NCBI RefSeq assembly: GCF_004139715.1
Contig: NZ_CP035544.1
Location: 1,488,001 to 1,552,000, forward strand
Origin: Muriicola soli
Lineage (GTDB): Bacteria; Bacteroidota; Bacteroidia; Flavobacteriales; Flavobacteriaceae
DNA length: 64,000 bases
Reading direction: 5' to 3'
The notes beneath the pieces were generated by a model that saw only the letters and a program-made list of their open reading frames with translations, was not told the DNA's origin and searched no databases. The translations under genes and the position numbers were made by a program. Of this stretch, positions 44,530 through 53,693 are shown piece after piece; position 1 is the first letter of the stretch, and the number at the start of each line of letters is the position of its first letter.

Positions 44530-45771
44530 ATGAAAAATCTATTACTCATTATCGGAGCCTTTGCACTGAGCAGCTCAGTGGGGGCTACTACTTTGGATAC
44601 TGATGTAGCCATCAGCAATGTATTTCGCTCTAACAATTCAGTGATATTTGTAGAAAACGGAGTTACGTTTTCTGTCTTCCCTGATGGTGAGTTCGATTTT
44701 TATATTGACAACCGTGTAAATGTCGGGGCAAATATCAATTTCCGCCGAAGTAATATCACATTTAATACGGGGTTTGATTACAACCCATTTGTACAGTATG
44801 ATGATTACGGTGCTGTAATTCAGGTTGAGAATGTACCTGTGTTCTACGACTATTACGGAAGGGTATCACAGATTGGTGGTATCAATATATGGTATAATAA
44901 CGGCAGGCTGAGACGTGTAGGCGGTCTTTACGTTTCCTACAACAACAGGGGCTTTTTTAACCCTTTCAATGGCTTTGTCAACGTGTATAACAGACATTAT
45001 ATATACAGCCCGTTCCACAGCTATTTTGCAAGACCTGCCCTTGGTTTCTGCCTGGTGTTCAACAGACCTTACAGAAGGTTTTATAGCCCGATTCGATACA
45101 CCTTTTACAGGCCTTACAGAAATAACGCAAGGAGGTTCTATGCCAGAGTAGGAAAGTCTTATAGATACAATCACAGGCCTGAAAGAGCCAGGGTTTATCG
45201 AAACGACAGACGCGTGGTTGCCCGAAACAACAATACCAGAAGAGACAATGGTGTTGTTCGAAATGACGGAAGGCTTAGGAATTCTAATAAAGGAGTGCGT
45301 TCTAACAGCTATACAACAAATGGCAGAACAGCCTCTCGTACGGAAAGAGCCAGGTCAGTTAGGTCTACGGACAAGGTGAGGTCTCCGGAAAGAAGAAACA
45401 ACCGTTCTTCTAATGTAACCCGGAAATCTACCGCCTCTACTAATAAGAGGACTGCAACCAGGTCTACAGTGAACAGAAATGAAGGTAGAAGTGTATCGCG
45501 CTCAGTAGGTAAGCGAAATGATGTTAGGACTGTATCACGATCAGTAGGCAAGCGAAATGATGCCAGGACCGCTTCCCGATCTGTGGGCAAACGAAAAGAA
45601 GTAAGAACTGCACCGAGATCAAAAACGGTAAAGCGAAGTACTTCAGTAACCAAGAGGCCCAAAGTAACAAGCAGGTCTACGGTTAGCAGGAAGAAAGCGA
45701 GTACGCCTCGCACGAGTAAAGGCAGGTCGACAAATAGGACCTCTTCAACTCGAAGCAGAAGGGTACAATAA
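44530..45771 (+). CDS. Secreted Arg-rich protein with tandem-repeat tail
   Basis: A 413-residue exported protein; signal MKNLLLIIGAFALSSSVGA. The first half is Tyr/Asn/Phe-rich with repeated short motifs (FPDGEFDFYIDNRVNVG, then FYDYYGRVSQIGGINIWYNN), a pattern seen in flavobacterial secreted proteins. From about residue 190 the sequence becomes extremely Arg/Ser/Lys/Thr-rich. Within this lies a three-copy 13-residue tandem repeat based on SRSVGKRNDVRT. The tail is probably disordered and strongly basic, so it may bind polyanions such as nucleic acid or polysaccharide. Function unknown. Confidence 0.75.
   Translation: MKNLLLIIGAFALSSSVGATTLDTDVAISNVFRSNNSVIFVENGVTFSVFPDGEFDFYIDNRVNVGANINFRRSNITFNTGFDYNPFVQYDDYGAVIQVENVPVFYDYYGRVSQIGGINIWYNNGRLRRVGGLYVSYNNRGFFNPFNGFVNVYNRHYIYSPFHSYFARPALGFCLVFNRPYRRFYSPIRYTFYRPYRNNARRFYARVGKSYRYNHRPERARVYRNDRRVVARNNNTRRDNGVVRNDGRLRNSNKGVRSNSYTTNGRTASRTERARSVRSTDKVRSPERRNNRSSNVTRKSTASTNKRTATRSTVNRNEGRSVSRSVGKRNDVRTVSRSVGKRNDARTASRSVGKRKEVRTAPRSKTVKRSTSVTKRPKVTSRSTVSRKKASTPRTSKGRSTNRTSSTRSRRVQ
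45493..45609 (+). repeat. Three tandem 39-base repeats in the Arg-rich tail
   Basis: Copies at 45493-45531, 45532-45570 and 45571-45609 each encode a 13-residue unit of the form VSRSVGKRNDVRT. Third-position differences between copies show the protein unit, not only DNA slippage, is retained. Confidence 0.85.
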
Positions 45772-45801
45772 GAATAGTTTTTAGGTTGGTTAGTTGGTTA
45801 G

Positions 45802-45833
45802 CCCCGTAGTGGATCCGTCCCTGCGGGGTTTTT
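45802..45833 (+). terminator. Rho-independent terminator after the Arg-rich gene
   Basis: CCCCGTAG / CTGCGGGG stem with one G-U pair, an 11-base loop and a five-T run. Confidence 0.75.
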
Positions 45834-45854
45834 CCATTCCCTAAAAAAAGTTAT

Positions 45855-47315
45855 TTACTTCTTGGGATTTAAATATTTAGACAGAATTCCATAAACATCA
45901 TCAGAGATCCGGAAGCGATACAATACCCCAACATACATCAGAGTGATAAGCAAACTCTTTAGCGCTATATTCAGGATAGGATGAAAGGGGAATTGAAGCG
46001 CGAAGAAAACAGCACCCACAATTATCAATAGAAATACAACCTTAAAGGTCTCCCTGCTGAAAGGCTGTAGGCCTAATTTTATTTTCACGTAGAGTAGTTT
46101 CAGGATATTATAGATAAATACTGCGATAAAGGTAGCCAGGGCGGCCCCGTTGATCCCTATCTCGGGAATGAGGTATAAATTCAGTAAGATCGTGAAACAC
46201 GCCAGGAGAACGCCCATAAAAAGTATAGCCTTGTAGTGATCAGAGTTGTACAAAATGGCGTTGTTGTTTCCCAGCAAGGCATCAAATAATTTAGCCAGGC
46301 CAATCAGGAAAACTACATAAAACCCTCCACGGTAATTCTCCGGAAGAAGACGGTAGAGATCCTCCAGGTTCAGCAGTATCAGGATAAACAATAATCCCGC
46401 AGTTATAAATAACGTAAGAGAGCTTTTCTGATAAAGAATCGCGAGCCCCTTTTGGTCTTGGCTATTCAGCAGGGCCGCCGTCATGGGATATGTAATCTGA
46501 TGCATTGCTCTGGAGGGTACAGCGATCACCGTAGCAATAAATACAGCTACTGAGTAGTAGGCTACTTTTTCAATTTCGATAAACTGATTGATCATAAATT
46601 TATCTACTTCCAGAAGAATAACTGCGGTAGAACCCCCTAGAATAATAAGAACACTATACGTTAAAATACTTTTTAAATTAGAGGGAAACTTGAGCGTAAG
46701 CCTCGGCATTCTCAATCGATATGCATAAAGTTTCATGACGGCGGTCCGCAAAAGGTATACTCCTACCAGGGCCTGTAAAAAAGTATCTACAGAAATTAAA
46801 TTAAAATACACGGCAAAGAGTAAAAGCATGATAGCGAGACGGGCAAAAATCTCTTTCATAAAATTGCCGAAAACAGAACGCAGATGAATCCTGGACCAGG
46901 AATAAAACACTTCAAAATACGCCATCGCCAGAGCGATAAGAAAGATATGCCATACGTAATTCTCGGCGATCTCATTTCGCTGACCGATAAATGCCCCAAT
47001 CAAATCATTGGCAAAATAGCTGAATATCGCAAGGGGCACTATAAGGATCATGGGTAATAATAACATTAGGGCCAGAAATTTATCCTGGGTATTCTTATCG
47101 CTGTAACTGCTGTAAAACTTAATCATAGTGTTGGGTACACCCAATGCCAGAAGCGGCATAAGGATGGCTGAAGTGGCCAGGATCACACCGACCAACCCAA
47201 AATAGGTATCAGACAGAAAACGGGCATAGAGAAAGAGGGTATTAATAGCCCCAATGGCAAAACCTACGTAGGTGATCACCATATTGCTCAGCGACTGTTT
47301 AAATACTATTCCCAT
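45855..47315 (-). CDS. Polysaccharide flippase (Wzx/MATE-like)
   Basis: A 486-residue inner-membrane protein with about twelve to fourteen hydrophobic helices. It starts VITYVGFAIGAINTLFLYARFL and has the family arrangement of the oligosaccharide flippase/polysaccharide biosynthesis C-terminal group, including GNNNAILYNSDHYKAILFMG in the second half. It should move lipid-linked sugar units across the inner membrane. The start shares its base with the GT4 stop, so expression is coupled. Substrate unknown. Confidence 0.88.
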   Translation of the reverse strand: MGIVFKQSLSNMVITYVGFAIGAINTLFLYARFLSDTYFGLVGVILATSAILMPLLALGVPNTMIKFYSSYSDKNTQDKFLALMLLLPMILIVPLAIFSYFANDLIGAFIGQRNEIAENYVWHIFLIALAMAYFEVFYSWSRIHLRSVFGNFMKEIFARLAIMLLLFAVYFNLISVDTFLQALVGVYLLRTAVMKLYAYRLRMPRLTLKFPSNLKSILTYSVLIILGGSTAVILLEVDKFMINQFIEIEKVAYYSVAVFIATVIAVPSRAMHQITYPMTAALLNSQDQKGLAILYQKSSLTLFITAGLLFILILLNLEDLYRLLPENYRGGFYVVFLIGLAKLFDALLGNNNAILYNSDHYKAILFMGVLLACFTILLNLYLIPEIGINGAALATFIAVFIYNILKLLYVKIKLGLQPFSRETFKVVFLLIIVGAVFFALQFPFHPILNIALKSLLITLMYVGVLYRFRISDDVYGILSKYLNPKK

Positions 47316-48586
47316 CAGATATATGCTGCTAATTTTTTAGTCAGAGCCTTTCTGCTGTACTGTTCCATGTTTTCAGAGGTCAACTTTAAAGAATTCCCTT
47401 TATAGGCCTTATACCACTTTAGTAAGCTGGTTTTTAATTCTGCCTCCATATTATAAGTGAAAACCTCCCCACAAGCCGACTCCCTGACCATGGAGCCTGC
47501 CTCCCATGATTTTGGACCTATAGCCAGAATAGGGCGTTGGGCCGCCATATACTCAAAAAGCTTCCCGGGGATGATCCCTCTTGTCTCTTCTGAATCAATC
47601 TCCACCAACAAAAGAATCTGAGACTTCCTCTGGGAGAGAACCGCCTCCTTATGCGGAAGATAGCCCGTAACCTCCAAATTAGAGCCCAGACCGAAGCCCT
47701 GGATGTCATTGACAATTTCGTCACTGACCACACCAGTGAATTTAATTCTTAAATCCATTGCGAATTCATCTTCTTCTGAAACCAGATCGGCCAAGACCTT
47801 CCACAACACGTAGGGGTTCCTTTCAGAAAGCAGTGATCCGATATGTGAAATGGTAAAATGAGTATCGGGTATTATTTTTCCCTCTGCAGCCTGATCATAC
47901 CCGTTAGTTATGGTAATCACCGGCTTATGGGTAATTGCTTCAAACTCTTGTTTGGTAGTATTGCTGGTGACGAGGATTTGATCTGCCGAATGTAGCACTT
48001 CCTGTTCCAGTTCTTTGTGTTTTTTCTGTGATTGCCTTGTAAGTCTGAGTGCTTTGTGGTAACCGATACTCGTCCACGGATCCCTGAAATCGGCAATCCA
48101 TTTGATGTTTGTGCGCTCTTTCAGCCGTTTCCCAATGAGGTGAAGACTATGTGGCGGTCCGGTGGTGATCACGGTTTCTATCTCTTCTGATTCAAGGATC
48201 TCAGTTAATACCCGCACAGAAGGGCCAATCCAGTACTTTCTTGCATCGGGGATAAATAGATTACCTCTTACCCATAAGAATACCTTGTCGAGAAAGGACG
48301 GATTATTAGAAGGCACTATTCCAGAACTGATTTTTTTGGTTTTCTTTTTTGAAAATATTGAGGCAATCTGATAAGGTTCCCAGATGGGTTGACGATAAAT
48401 GGTAAGCTGATCTGGCACTTCTTCCTTTAAACTGTGATCAAGGATCGGGTAATGTGGGTTTTCAGGTATATAGAGTACGGGTTGTATTTCAGAATCCGGG
48501 AGATATTTTACAAAATTAAGCCATCGTTGTACCCCGGGTCCACCTGCCGGTGGCCAATAATAAGTAACGATGAGCACTTTTTTCAT
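47315..48586 (-). CDS. GT4-family glycosyltransferase
   Basis: A 423-residue GT-B enzyme. The N-terminus KKVLIVTYYWPPAGGPGVQRWLNF is the donor-fold start of family GT4. The central ADFRDPWTSIGYHKAL is typical of this branch. The C-terminal GIIPGKLFEYMAAQRPILAIG carries the acidic/hydrophobic elements for the nucleotide-sugar site. It should add a sugar during envelope glycan synthesis. The start overlaps the YfhO stop by 4 bases and its stop touches the flippase start. Confidence 0.92.
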   Translation of the reverse strand: MKKVLIVTYYWPPAGGPGVQRWLNFVKYLPDSEIQPVLYIPENPHYPILDHSLKEEVPDQLTIYRQPIWEPYQIASIFSKKKTKKISSGIVPSNNPSFLDKVFLWVRGNLFIPDARKYWIGPSVRVLTEILESEEIETVITTGPPHSLHLIGKRLKERTNIKWIADFRDPWTSIGYHKALRLTRQSQKKHKELEQEVLHSADQILVTSNTTKQEFEAITHKPVITITNGYDQAAEGKIIPDTHFTISHIGSLLSERNPYVLWKVLADLVSEEDEFAMDLRIKFTGVVSDEIVNDIQGFGLGSNLEVTGYLPHKEAVLSQRKSQILLLVEIDSEETRGIIPGKLFEYMAAQRPILAIGPKSWEAGSMVRESACGEVFTYNMEAELKTSLLKWYKAYKGNSLKLTSENMEQYSRKALTKKLAAYI

Positions 48587-51021
48587 TCTTCCCGTTGCTT
48601 TTTCCTCGACTTGAAAAAGGTAAAAAAACCGCCTCCCAATAAAATTACAGCAAATAAGATAGAACTTATATTGGTAATCATACTGCCCCTGGCAATAACT
48701 TCCGGTTCAAATTTAAATTTGATTTTATGATTTCCGCTTGGGACTTCTAATGCTCTAAGCCCGTAATTCACCCTGAAATGAGAAACTTTTTTCCCGTCTA
48801 AATAGGCGTTCCAGCCTAGAGGGTAGTAAAGCTCTGAAAATACCACCACCCCTTCATGGTCATTCTCCGATCGATATTCCAATTGATTGGGTTGATAGTT
48901 AACTAAGCGAACCATGGAGGTTGAATCAACTTCGTAACGAAATTGATTGACCAGTGGAAAATCTGAGCGATTAAAAACCGCTTCCGAATCGAGATTTACA
49001 CTGTCCAGGGCCATAATTTCTTCGTCCGCTGTCCGCACTGGTAACAGGAGATCAACAAACCAGGCATTGCCTTGTGCTTCCGGGTTAATGGAAGCTACTT
49101 TTTGCCCCTCTTCATTTTGCTGAATGACATATTTTACATTGAGCATATTGAGAACCTGTCTGTTGTTGCGGTAAATATGATAGTCGAACAGATCCTGAAT
49201 CACCGCCGGTTTCGCAGCGTGATATCCTCCAATCGATTTGTGGAAATAGGATGTCCTGGCCCCGTTGAGTCCTTCTGACGTATCATAGACCCGGTATACC
49301 GTTGTATCTTCAAGTATTTGCTTATCCGTATTCGAAATCTGAAAAGGCTGGTTCATCCTTCTTTTCGATACAAAATCGTCCTGATCTACATACCGGAGAG
49401 CAACCCCAACTAGGTCAACACAAATCAGCACCGCCAGAAAAACAAGCATTATTCGTTCCTTGATCTTGTCCTTTATAAAAAACCAAAGAAGAACGGCAGT
49501 AAGTAAAACAAATACAAGAGATCTCAGGGTATCATTAATATAGACGGCCTCACGGTCTCTTTTGATCATTGTCAGGACCTCATCGCCAAAATATCTCTGG
49601 TAAACCTCGTCGTTAAGCCCGTTGAAGTTAAAAATTCCCTTTGCCAGTAAGAGGCCAACACCAATCGCGGCGCAGATAAAGAAAGACAGTTTTAAGGCCT
49701 TTAATTTTTCTTCCCGACTCCATCTGGAGTTGAGTAACTCCGCTATGGCCAGAACACCGAGAATGGGAACACAAAGTTCCAGTACTATTTGAATTGACGA
49801 TACTGCCCTGAACTTGTTGTAAAGAGGAAAATAATCGATCATAAAATCGGTGAGTAAACCAAAATTCTTTCCCCAGGAAAGCATTAAGGATAAGATCACC
49901 CCTCCCAGCAGCCACCACTTTGTTCTGCCTTTGACTAAAAACAAACCGAGGATAAACAAAAAGACTAGGATGGCCCCTACATAAGCCGGACCGGCAACTA
50001 TGGGCTGTGATCCCCAGTATAGCGGAAGTCCGCTTGCAAATTCCAGCGCTTTACTCCTGGGTACGCCCTGTTCTGTTAAGTAATCATAGGCTTTTGATTT
50101 CGTGCCGAGATCCTCATTATTTGACCCGCCAAAAAGTCTGGGAACAAAAAGATTCAGGGATTCTGCGAGCCCGTAACTGTACTCGGTGATATAGTCTCGG
50201 CTCAATCCCTGAGCAGATACCTTTGGAGAGCCGTCCGGATTTACCGTGAGTTCAGAAGTTCCCCTCGTACTCCAGTCGGCATATTCCTTGGTTGCCATCA
50301 AAGCGGTTGCATTTACGGCTATTCCCAGCAATACAGCCATAAAGAGAACCCCCACGGCTTTAAAATAGGAAAGCAGGGCCTTCTTTTTAATTGAATCGAT
50401 CAATACTACCAGTCCAACAACTAATACCAGAAGCATAAAGTAATAGGTCATCTGATAGTGATTGGCATTTATTTCAAGCGCCATGGCCAACGCAGTAAGA
50501 ACAAAGCCCCAGAAATATTTCTTTCTGAAACTCAGTAGGATACCTCCGAGGATGGCAGGTAAATAGGCTATGGCATGAGCTTTGGCATTATGTCCTACCC
50601 CGAGAATAATGATGAGATAGGTAGAAAACCCAAAGGCCAGCGCCCCTACAACGGCCAGCTTATAATCGATTTTCATACAACTCAGCAGAATATAGAAACC
50701 CAGGAAATACAAAAAGAGATAATCAGCAGGTCTGGGCAAAAATCTCAGGACCTTATCGATTTTTTTTATGTAGTTATTTGGGTAATTAGCCCCCAGCTGA
50801 TAAGTAGGCATACCTCCAAACGCGCCATTAGTCCAGTATGGTTCTTCATCATAGGATTTTCTGAAATCATTTTGTTCTTTGGCCATACCGGTATACTGCA
50901 TGATATCCGATTGGAAGATGACCTTTCCCTGTAAAACGGGGTGGAAGTAAGCCAATGCCACCACCATAAAGAAAGTAATCGTGAAAAAATGAGTAAAAAA
51001 TGATTTGAAGACTCCCTTCAT
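48583..51021 (-). CDS. YfhO-family membrane protein
   Basis: An 812-residue membrane protein with about twelve helices and a large extracytoplasmic domain in the C-terminal half. The pattern FHPVLQGKVIFQSDIMQYTGMAKEQ, then GGMPTYQLGANYPNN and the C-terminal VVFSELYYPLGWNAYLDGKKV match YfhO. In Firmicutes YfhO is linked to glycosylation of lipoteichoic acid; in Bacteroidota it is a probable GT-C-fold glycosyltransferase. Coupling with GT4 and flippase supports a role in surface-glycan decoration. Confidence 0.92.
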   Translation of the reverse strand: MKGVFKSFFTHFFTITFFMVVALAYFHPVLQGKVIFQSDIMQYTGMAKEQNDFRKSYDEEPYWTNGAFGGMPTYQLGANYPNNYIKKIDKVLRFLPRPADYLFLYFLGFYILLSCMKIDYKLAVVGALAFGFSTYLIIILGVGHNAKAHAIAYLPAILGGILLSFRKKYFWGFVLTALAMALEINANHYQMTYYFMLLVLVVGLVVLIDSIKKKALLSYFKAVGVLFMAVLLGIAVNATALMATKEYADWSTRGTSELTVNPDGSPKVSAQGLSRDYITEYSYGLAESLNLFVPRLFGGSNNEDLGTKSKAYDYLTEQGVPRSKALEFASGLPLYWGSQPIVAGPAYVGAILVFLFILGLFLVKGRTKWWLLGGVILSLMLSWGKNFGLLTDFMIDYFPLYNKFRAVSSIQIVLELCVPILGVLAIAELLNSRWSREEKLKALKLSFFICAAIGVGLLLAKGIFNFNGLNDEVYQRYFGDEVLTMIKRDREAVYINDTLRSLVFVLLTAVLLWFFIKDKIKERIMLVFLAVLICVDLVGVALRYVDQDDFVSKRRMNQPFQISNTDKQILEDTTVYRVYDTSEGLNGARTSYFHKSIGGYHAAKPAVIQDLFDYHIYRNNRQVLNMLNVKYVIQQNEEGQKVASINPEAQGNAWFVDLLLPVRTADEEIMALDSVNLDSEAVFNRSDFPLVNQFRYEVDSTSMVRLVNYQPNQLEYRSENDHEGVVVFSELYYPLGWNAYLDGKKVSHFRVNYGLRALEVPSGNHKIKFKFEPEVIARGSMITNISSILFAVILLGGGFFTFFKSRKKQREE

Positions 51022-51040
51022 AAATTACGTAGTACGGTTT

Positions 51041-51304
51041 TTATTCGATTTCCTCAAAATCAATATACTCCCCTAGCTGTTCAGAGGAATCCTTTTTTTG
51101 ATTTCCGGGCGATTTTCTGTCTAAATCATTGCCCCTTGATTGCGATGACTGGTAACCTGGATTTGCCCTTTCAAAAGCCTCTTTAAATCGGTCTTCCGTT
51201 TTTTTTACTGCGTATTTAAAAAGTCGGGGAGCCAGTAACCTCCATACGATTCGCAACAGGAAGTACACTAGCAGAATTATCAGTAGTGTCTTTAAAAAGC
51301 CCAT
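51041..51304 (-). CDS. DUF4834-family small membrane protein
   Basis: An 87-residue protein. One N-terminal helix (LKTLLIILLVYFLLRIVWRLLAPRLF) is followed by a basic and acidic tail ending EYIDFEEIE. This matches the Bacteroidota family DUF4834. It begins the four-gene operon with YfhO, GT4 and flippase, 19 bases before YfhO. Its function is unknown. Confidence 0.82.
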   Translation of the reverse strand: MGFLKTLLIILLVYFLLRIVWRLLAPRLFKYAVKKTEDRFKEAFERANPGYQSSQSRGNDLDRKSPGNQKKDSSEQLGEYIDFEEIE

Positions 51305-51324
51305 AATTTATTTACTAATTATAT

Positions 51325-51332
51325 CAAAAGTA
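51325..51332 (-). promoter_or_regulatory. TANNTTTG -7 element for the DUF4834-YfhO-GT4-flippase operon
   Basis: TACTTTTG on the minus strand, 20 bases before the DUF4834 ATG. Confidence 0.5.
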
Positions 51333-51391
51333 CAATTCCAGCGTTGTAATAGCAGTACAAATGTCATAAAAGTTTAATAAAATAGCAGCTG

Positions 51392-52426
51392 ATGGATGCA
51401 TGCCTAAACTCCAATAGAAACCTCTTTTTAATTATTCTCTGCTGTCTTGCAGTCCCTTATTTAGGCCTTGCTCAATACACCGAAGTGATCAACTCGAACA
51501 GGCCCGGACTGTCAGTTAGCGCTTATGCCGTAGGGAAAGGGGTTGTACAATTGGAAACTGGATTCTTATACGAACAAAGAGACCACATTCCTCTAAACCA
51601 AGAATCAACTCTTATGGGAGGCGATTTTGTTCTCCGGTACGGATTCTTTAAGGAAATGCTCGAAGTGATTTATGAAGGCACATATGTAAATCAAGACATA
51701 ACTTTCACTTCTTTTGATATCAATGAAACGAGGACAGATTTTTCAAGGAATAGGTTAGGATTTAAATATTTGTTGTTTGATCCGTTTAAGGATCCCGAGA
51801 GAGCCAAGCCCAATTTATACAGTTGGAGAGCCAATAACAAATTTCAGCTTCGCGACCTGGTTCCGGCTATTTCTGTCTATGCCGGGGCAACCTTTAATCT
51901 TGGAGATAACCCTTTTTATCCTGAGGATCCTATCGTGTCTCCGAGGGCTATGATCGCTACCCAGAGTCATTTGGGGCCTCGACTGGTTTTGATCTCCAAT
52001 CTGATTTACGACAGGATAGGAACAGATTTTCCGGAAATGCAATACGTGATTTCCGTATCCCATGCCTTAAAAAACCCCAAATGGAGTGTTTTTGTTGAGA
52101 ATCAAGGGATAAAAAGTGACAGATATGCCGACAACCTTTTCAGGACTGGTATAGCTCATCTATTTAGCAAGTCATTTCAGGCCGATCTCAATGTAGGGGC
52201 GAGTATTAAAAATTCTCCTCGCAGAATATTTGGTGCGCTGGGCTTTTCGTATCGTCTTGACTTCCACCAGGATGAGGCGATATCAATTGATGATCAAAAA
52301 GCAGGGCAGAATGGCGATTTTATTAAAAAGAATGCCTTTAAGGACGATTCGAATAATACGCTCCCGGGAATATCTAAGAAGAAAATGCGTAAACTACAAC
52401 GCAAAGCCAAGAGAAAAAAGAACTGA
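51392..52426 (+). CDS. Putative outer-membrane beta-barrel transporter
   Basis: A 344-residue exported protein with a signal peptide (LFLIILCCLAVPYLGLAQ). It opens with NSNRPGLSVSAYAVGKGVVQLETGF and alternates hydrophobic and polar residues through the body, as in outer-membrane beta-barrels of the MetA-pathway (phenol-degradation) transporter type. From about residue 300 it departs from barrel pattern into a basic tail (ISKKKMRKLQRKAKRKKN). Substrate is unknown. The lipid-type acyltransferase gene follows after 120 bases on the same strand. Confidence 0.72.
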   Translation: MDACLNSNRNLFLIILCCLAVPYLGLAQYTEVINSNRPGLSVSAYAVGKGVVQLETGFLYEQRDHIPLNQESTLMGGDFVLRYGFFKEMLEVIYEGTYVNQDITFTSFDINETRTDFSRNRLGFKYLLFDPFKDPERAKPNLYSWRANNKFQLRDLVPAISVYAGATFNLGDNPFYPEDPIVSPRAMIATQSHLGPRLVLISNLIYDRIGTDFPEMQYVISVSHALKNPKWSVFVENQGIKSDRYADNLFRTGIAHLFSKSFQADLNVGASIKNSPRRIFGALGFSYRLDFHQDEAISIDDQKAGQNGDFIKKNAFKDDSNNTLPGISKKKMRKLQRKAKRKKN

Positions 52427-52545
52427 TTATAAAAGGCCGGATCCTCTAAACATTTTTAAAAAGTCTTTGTCAGGCTTTTAAAACCTTCACTTAGTTTTAT
52501 TCTGTGCGCAATTATTCCTAATATTGGCTCAATAAAGCAGCTAAT

Positions 52546-53664
52546 ATGGTAAGTGTACAACAGGCGGTTAGCAAATCGGATCTGAAGAAATTCGTCACCT
52601 TTCCTTTCTCACTATACAAAGACTCCCCTTATTGGGTTCCACCATTGATCAAGGATGAAATGGAAACCTTCGATTCCGAAAAGAATCCTGTTTTCGAAAA
52701 TGCCGATGCCTGGTTTTTTCTGGCCTATAAAAATGGTGAGATTGCAGGACGTGTGGTTGCCATGATCAACTGGATTGAGGTCAATCAGCAAAAATTGCGG
52801 AAGATGCGTTTTGGCTGGTTCGATTTTATAGATGACACAGAGGTATCAGAAGCTTTGATTGCAAAAGTTGAGGAACTCGCCAGAGAGAATAAGATGGATT
52901 TTATGGAAGGCCCGGTTGGCTTCTCTAACCTCGACAAGGTCGGAGTCCTGATTGAGGGCTTTGATCACATAGGGACCATGATCACCTGGTATAATTACCC
53001 CTATTACCAGTCGCATTACGAACGCCTGGGCTTTGTAAAGGAAAAGGGCTATGAAGAAAACAAGTTTCCCAACAGCAATGTAGATCCGGCCTTGTTTAAG
53101 CGCGTCCACGTTTTGATCAAAAAGCGCTACGGCTTGAAAGAAATGAACTTTAGAAAGGCGAGTGAAATTATGCCCTGGGTAGATCAGATGTTTGATCTTT
53201 TCAACGAATCCTACGCCAAATTATCTTCTTTTGTTCCCATTACCCCAGTTCAAAGAGAATATTTCAAAAAGAAATACATCAGTTTTATCAATCCTGAATA
53301 CATTAAATTCATCGTTGATTCTTCAGACAAAGTAATTGCTTTTGCCATTGTTATGCCCTCCTTTTCTGAAGCCATGCAAAAAGCAAAGGGAAAACTCTTC
53401 CCGTTTGGATGGTATCACCTACTGAAGGCGAGGAAACACAATAAAGACGTTATATTTTACCTCATAGGAATTCACCCTGAATATCAGAATAAAGGGGTTA
53501 CTTCCATTATTTTTAATGAGTACTACGAAACTTTTAAAGAAAAGCAAGTGCGAACCTGCTACAGAACTCCCGAATTGGAAGATAATCTCGCAATCAAGCA
53601 GCTTTGGAAGCACTTTGATCCCAAAGTCTACAAAAGGCGCCGTACCTACAAGAGGGACTTATAA
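52546..53664 (+). CDS. GNAT-fold acyltransferase, candidate lipid N-acyltransferase
   Basis: A 372-residue protein. The N-terminus is KFVTFPFSLYKDSPYWVPPL (15-34), with GEIAGRVVAMINW. The acyl-CoA-binding GNAT motif is near the end: GIHPEYQNKGVTSI (308-321). I recognise this as the long two-domain GNAT group. Bacterial ceramide synthases described in Caulobacter are GNAT-like proteins of this size, an analogy from memory. It faces the AONS-type enzyme with 29 bases between stops. Some database copies are mislabelled GTP cyclohydrolase. N-acylation of a long-chain base is inference from location. Confidence 0.75.
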   Translation: MVSVQQAVSKSDLKKFVTFPFSLYKDSPYWVPPLIKDEMETFDSEKNPVFENADAWFFLAYKNGEIAGRVVAMINWIEVNQQKLRKMRFGWFDFIDDTEVSEALIAKVEELARENKMDFMEGPVGFSNLDKVGVLIEGFDHIGTMITWYNYPYYQSHYERLGFVKEKGYEENKFPNSNVDPALFKRVHVLIKKRYGLKEMNFRKASEIMPWVDQMFDLFNESYAKLSSFVPITPVQREYFKKKYISFINPEYIKFIVDSSDKVIAFAIVMPSFSEAMQKAKGKLFPFGWYHLLKARKHNKDVIFYLIGIHPEYQNKGVTSIIFNEYYETFKEKQVRTCYRTPELEDNLAIKQLWKHFDPKVYKRRRTYKRDL

Positions 53665-53693
53665 ACAGGAAGTAAGTAAATCCAAAAAGGATT

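Noticed and set aside
45493-45609. Possible CRISPR-like array
   Set aside because: The three units are directly adjacent without spacers and keep a coding frame; tandem protein repeat, not CRISPR.
45309-45713. 134-residue minus-strand ORF with repeated FRLPTDR motifs
   Set aside because: The repeats are the antisense reading of the 39-base tandem units of the Arg-rich gene; no signal of its own.
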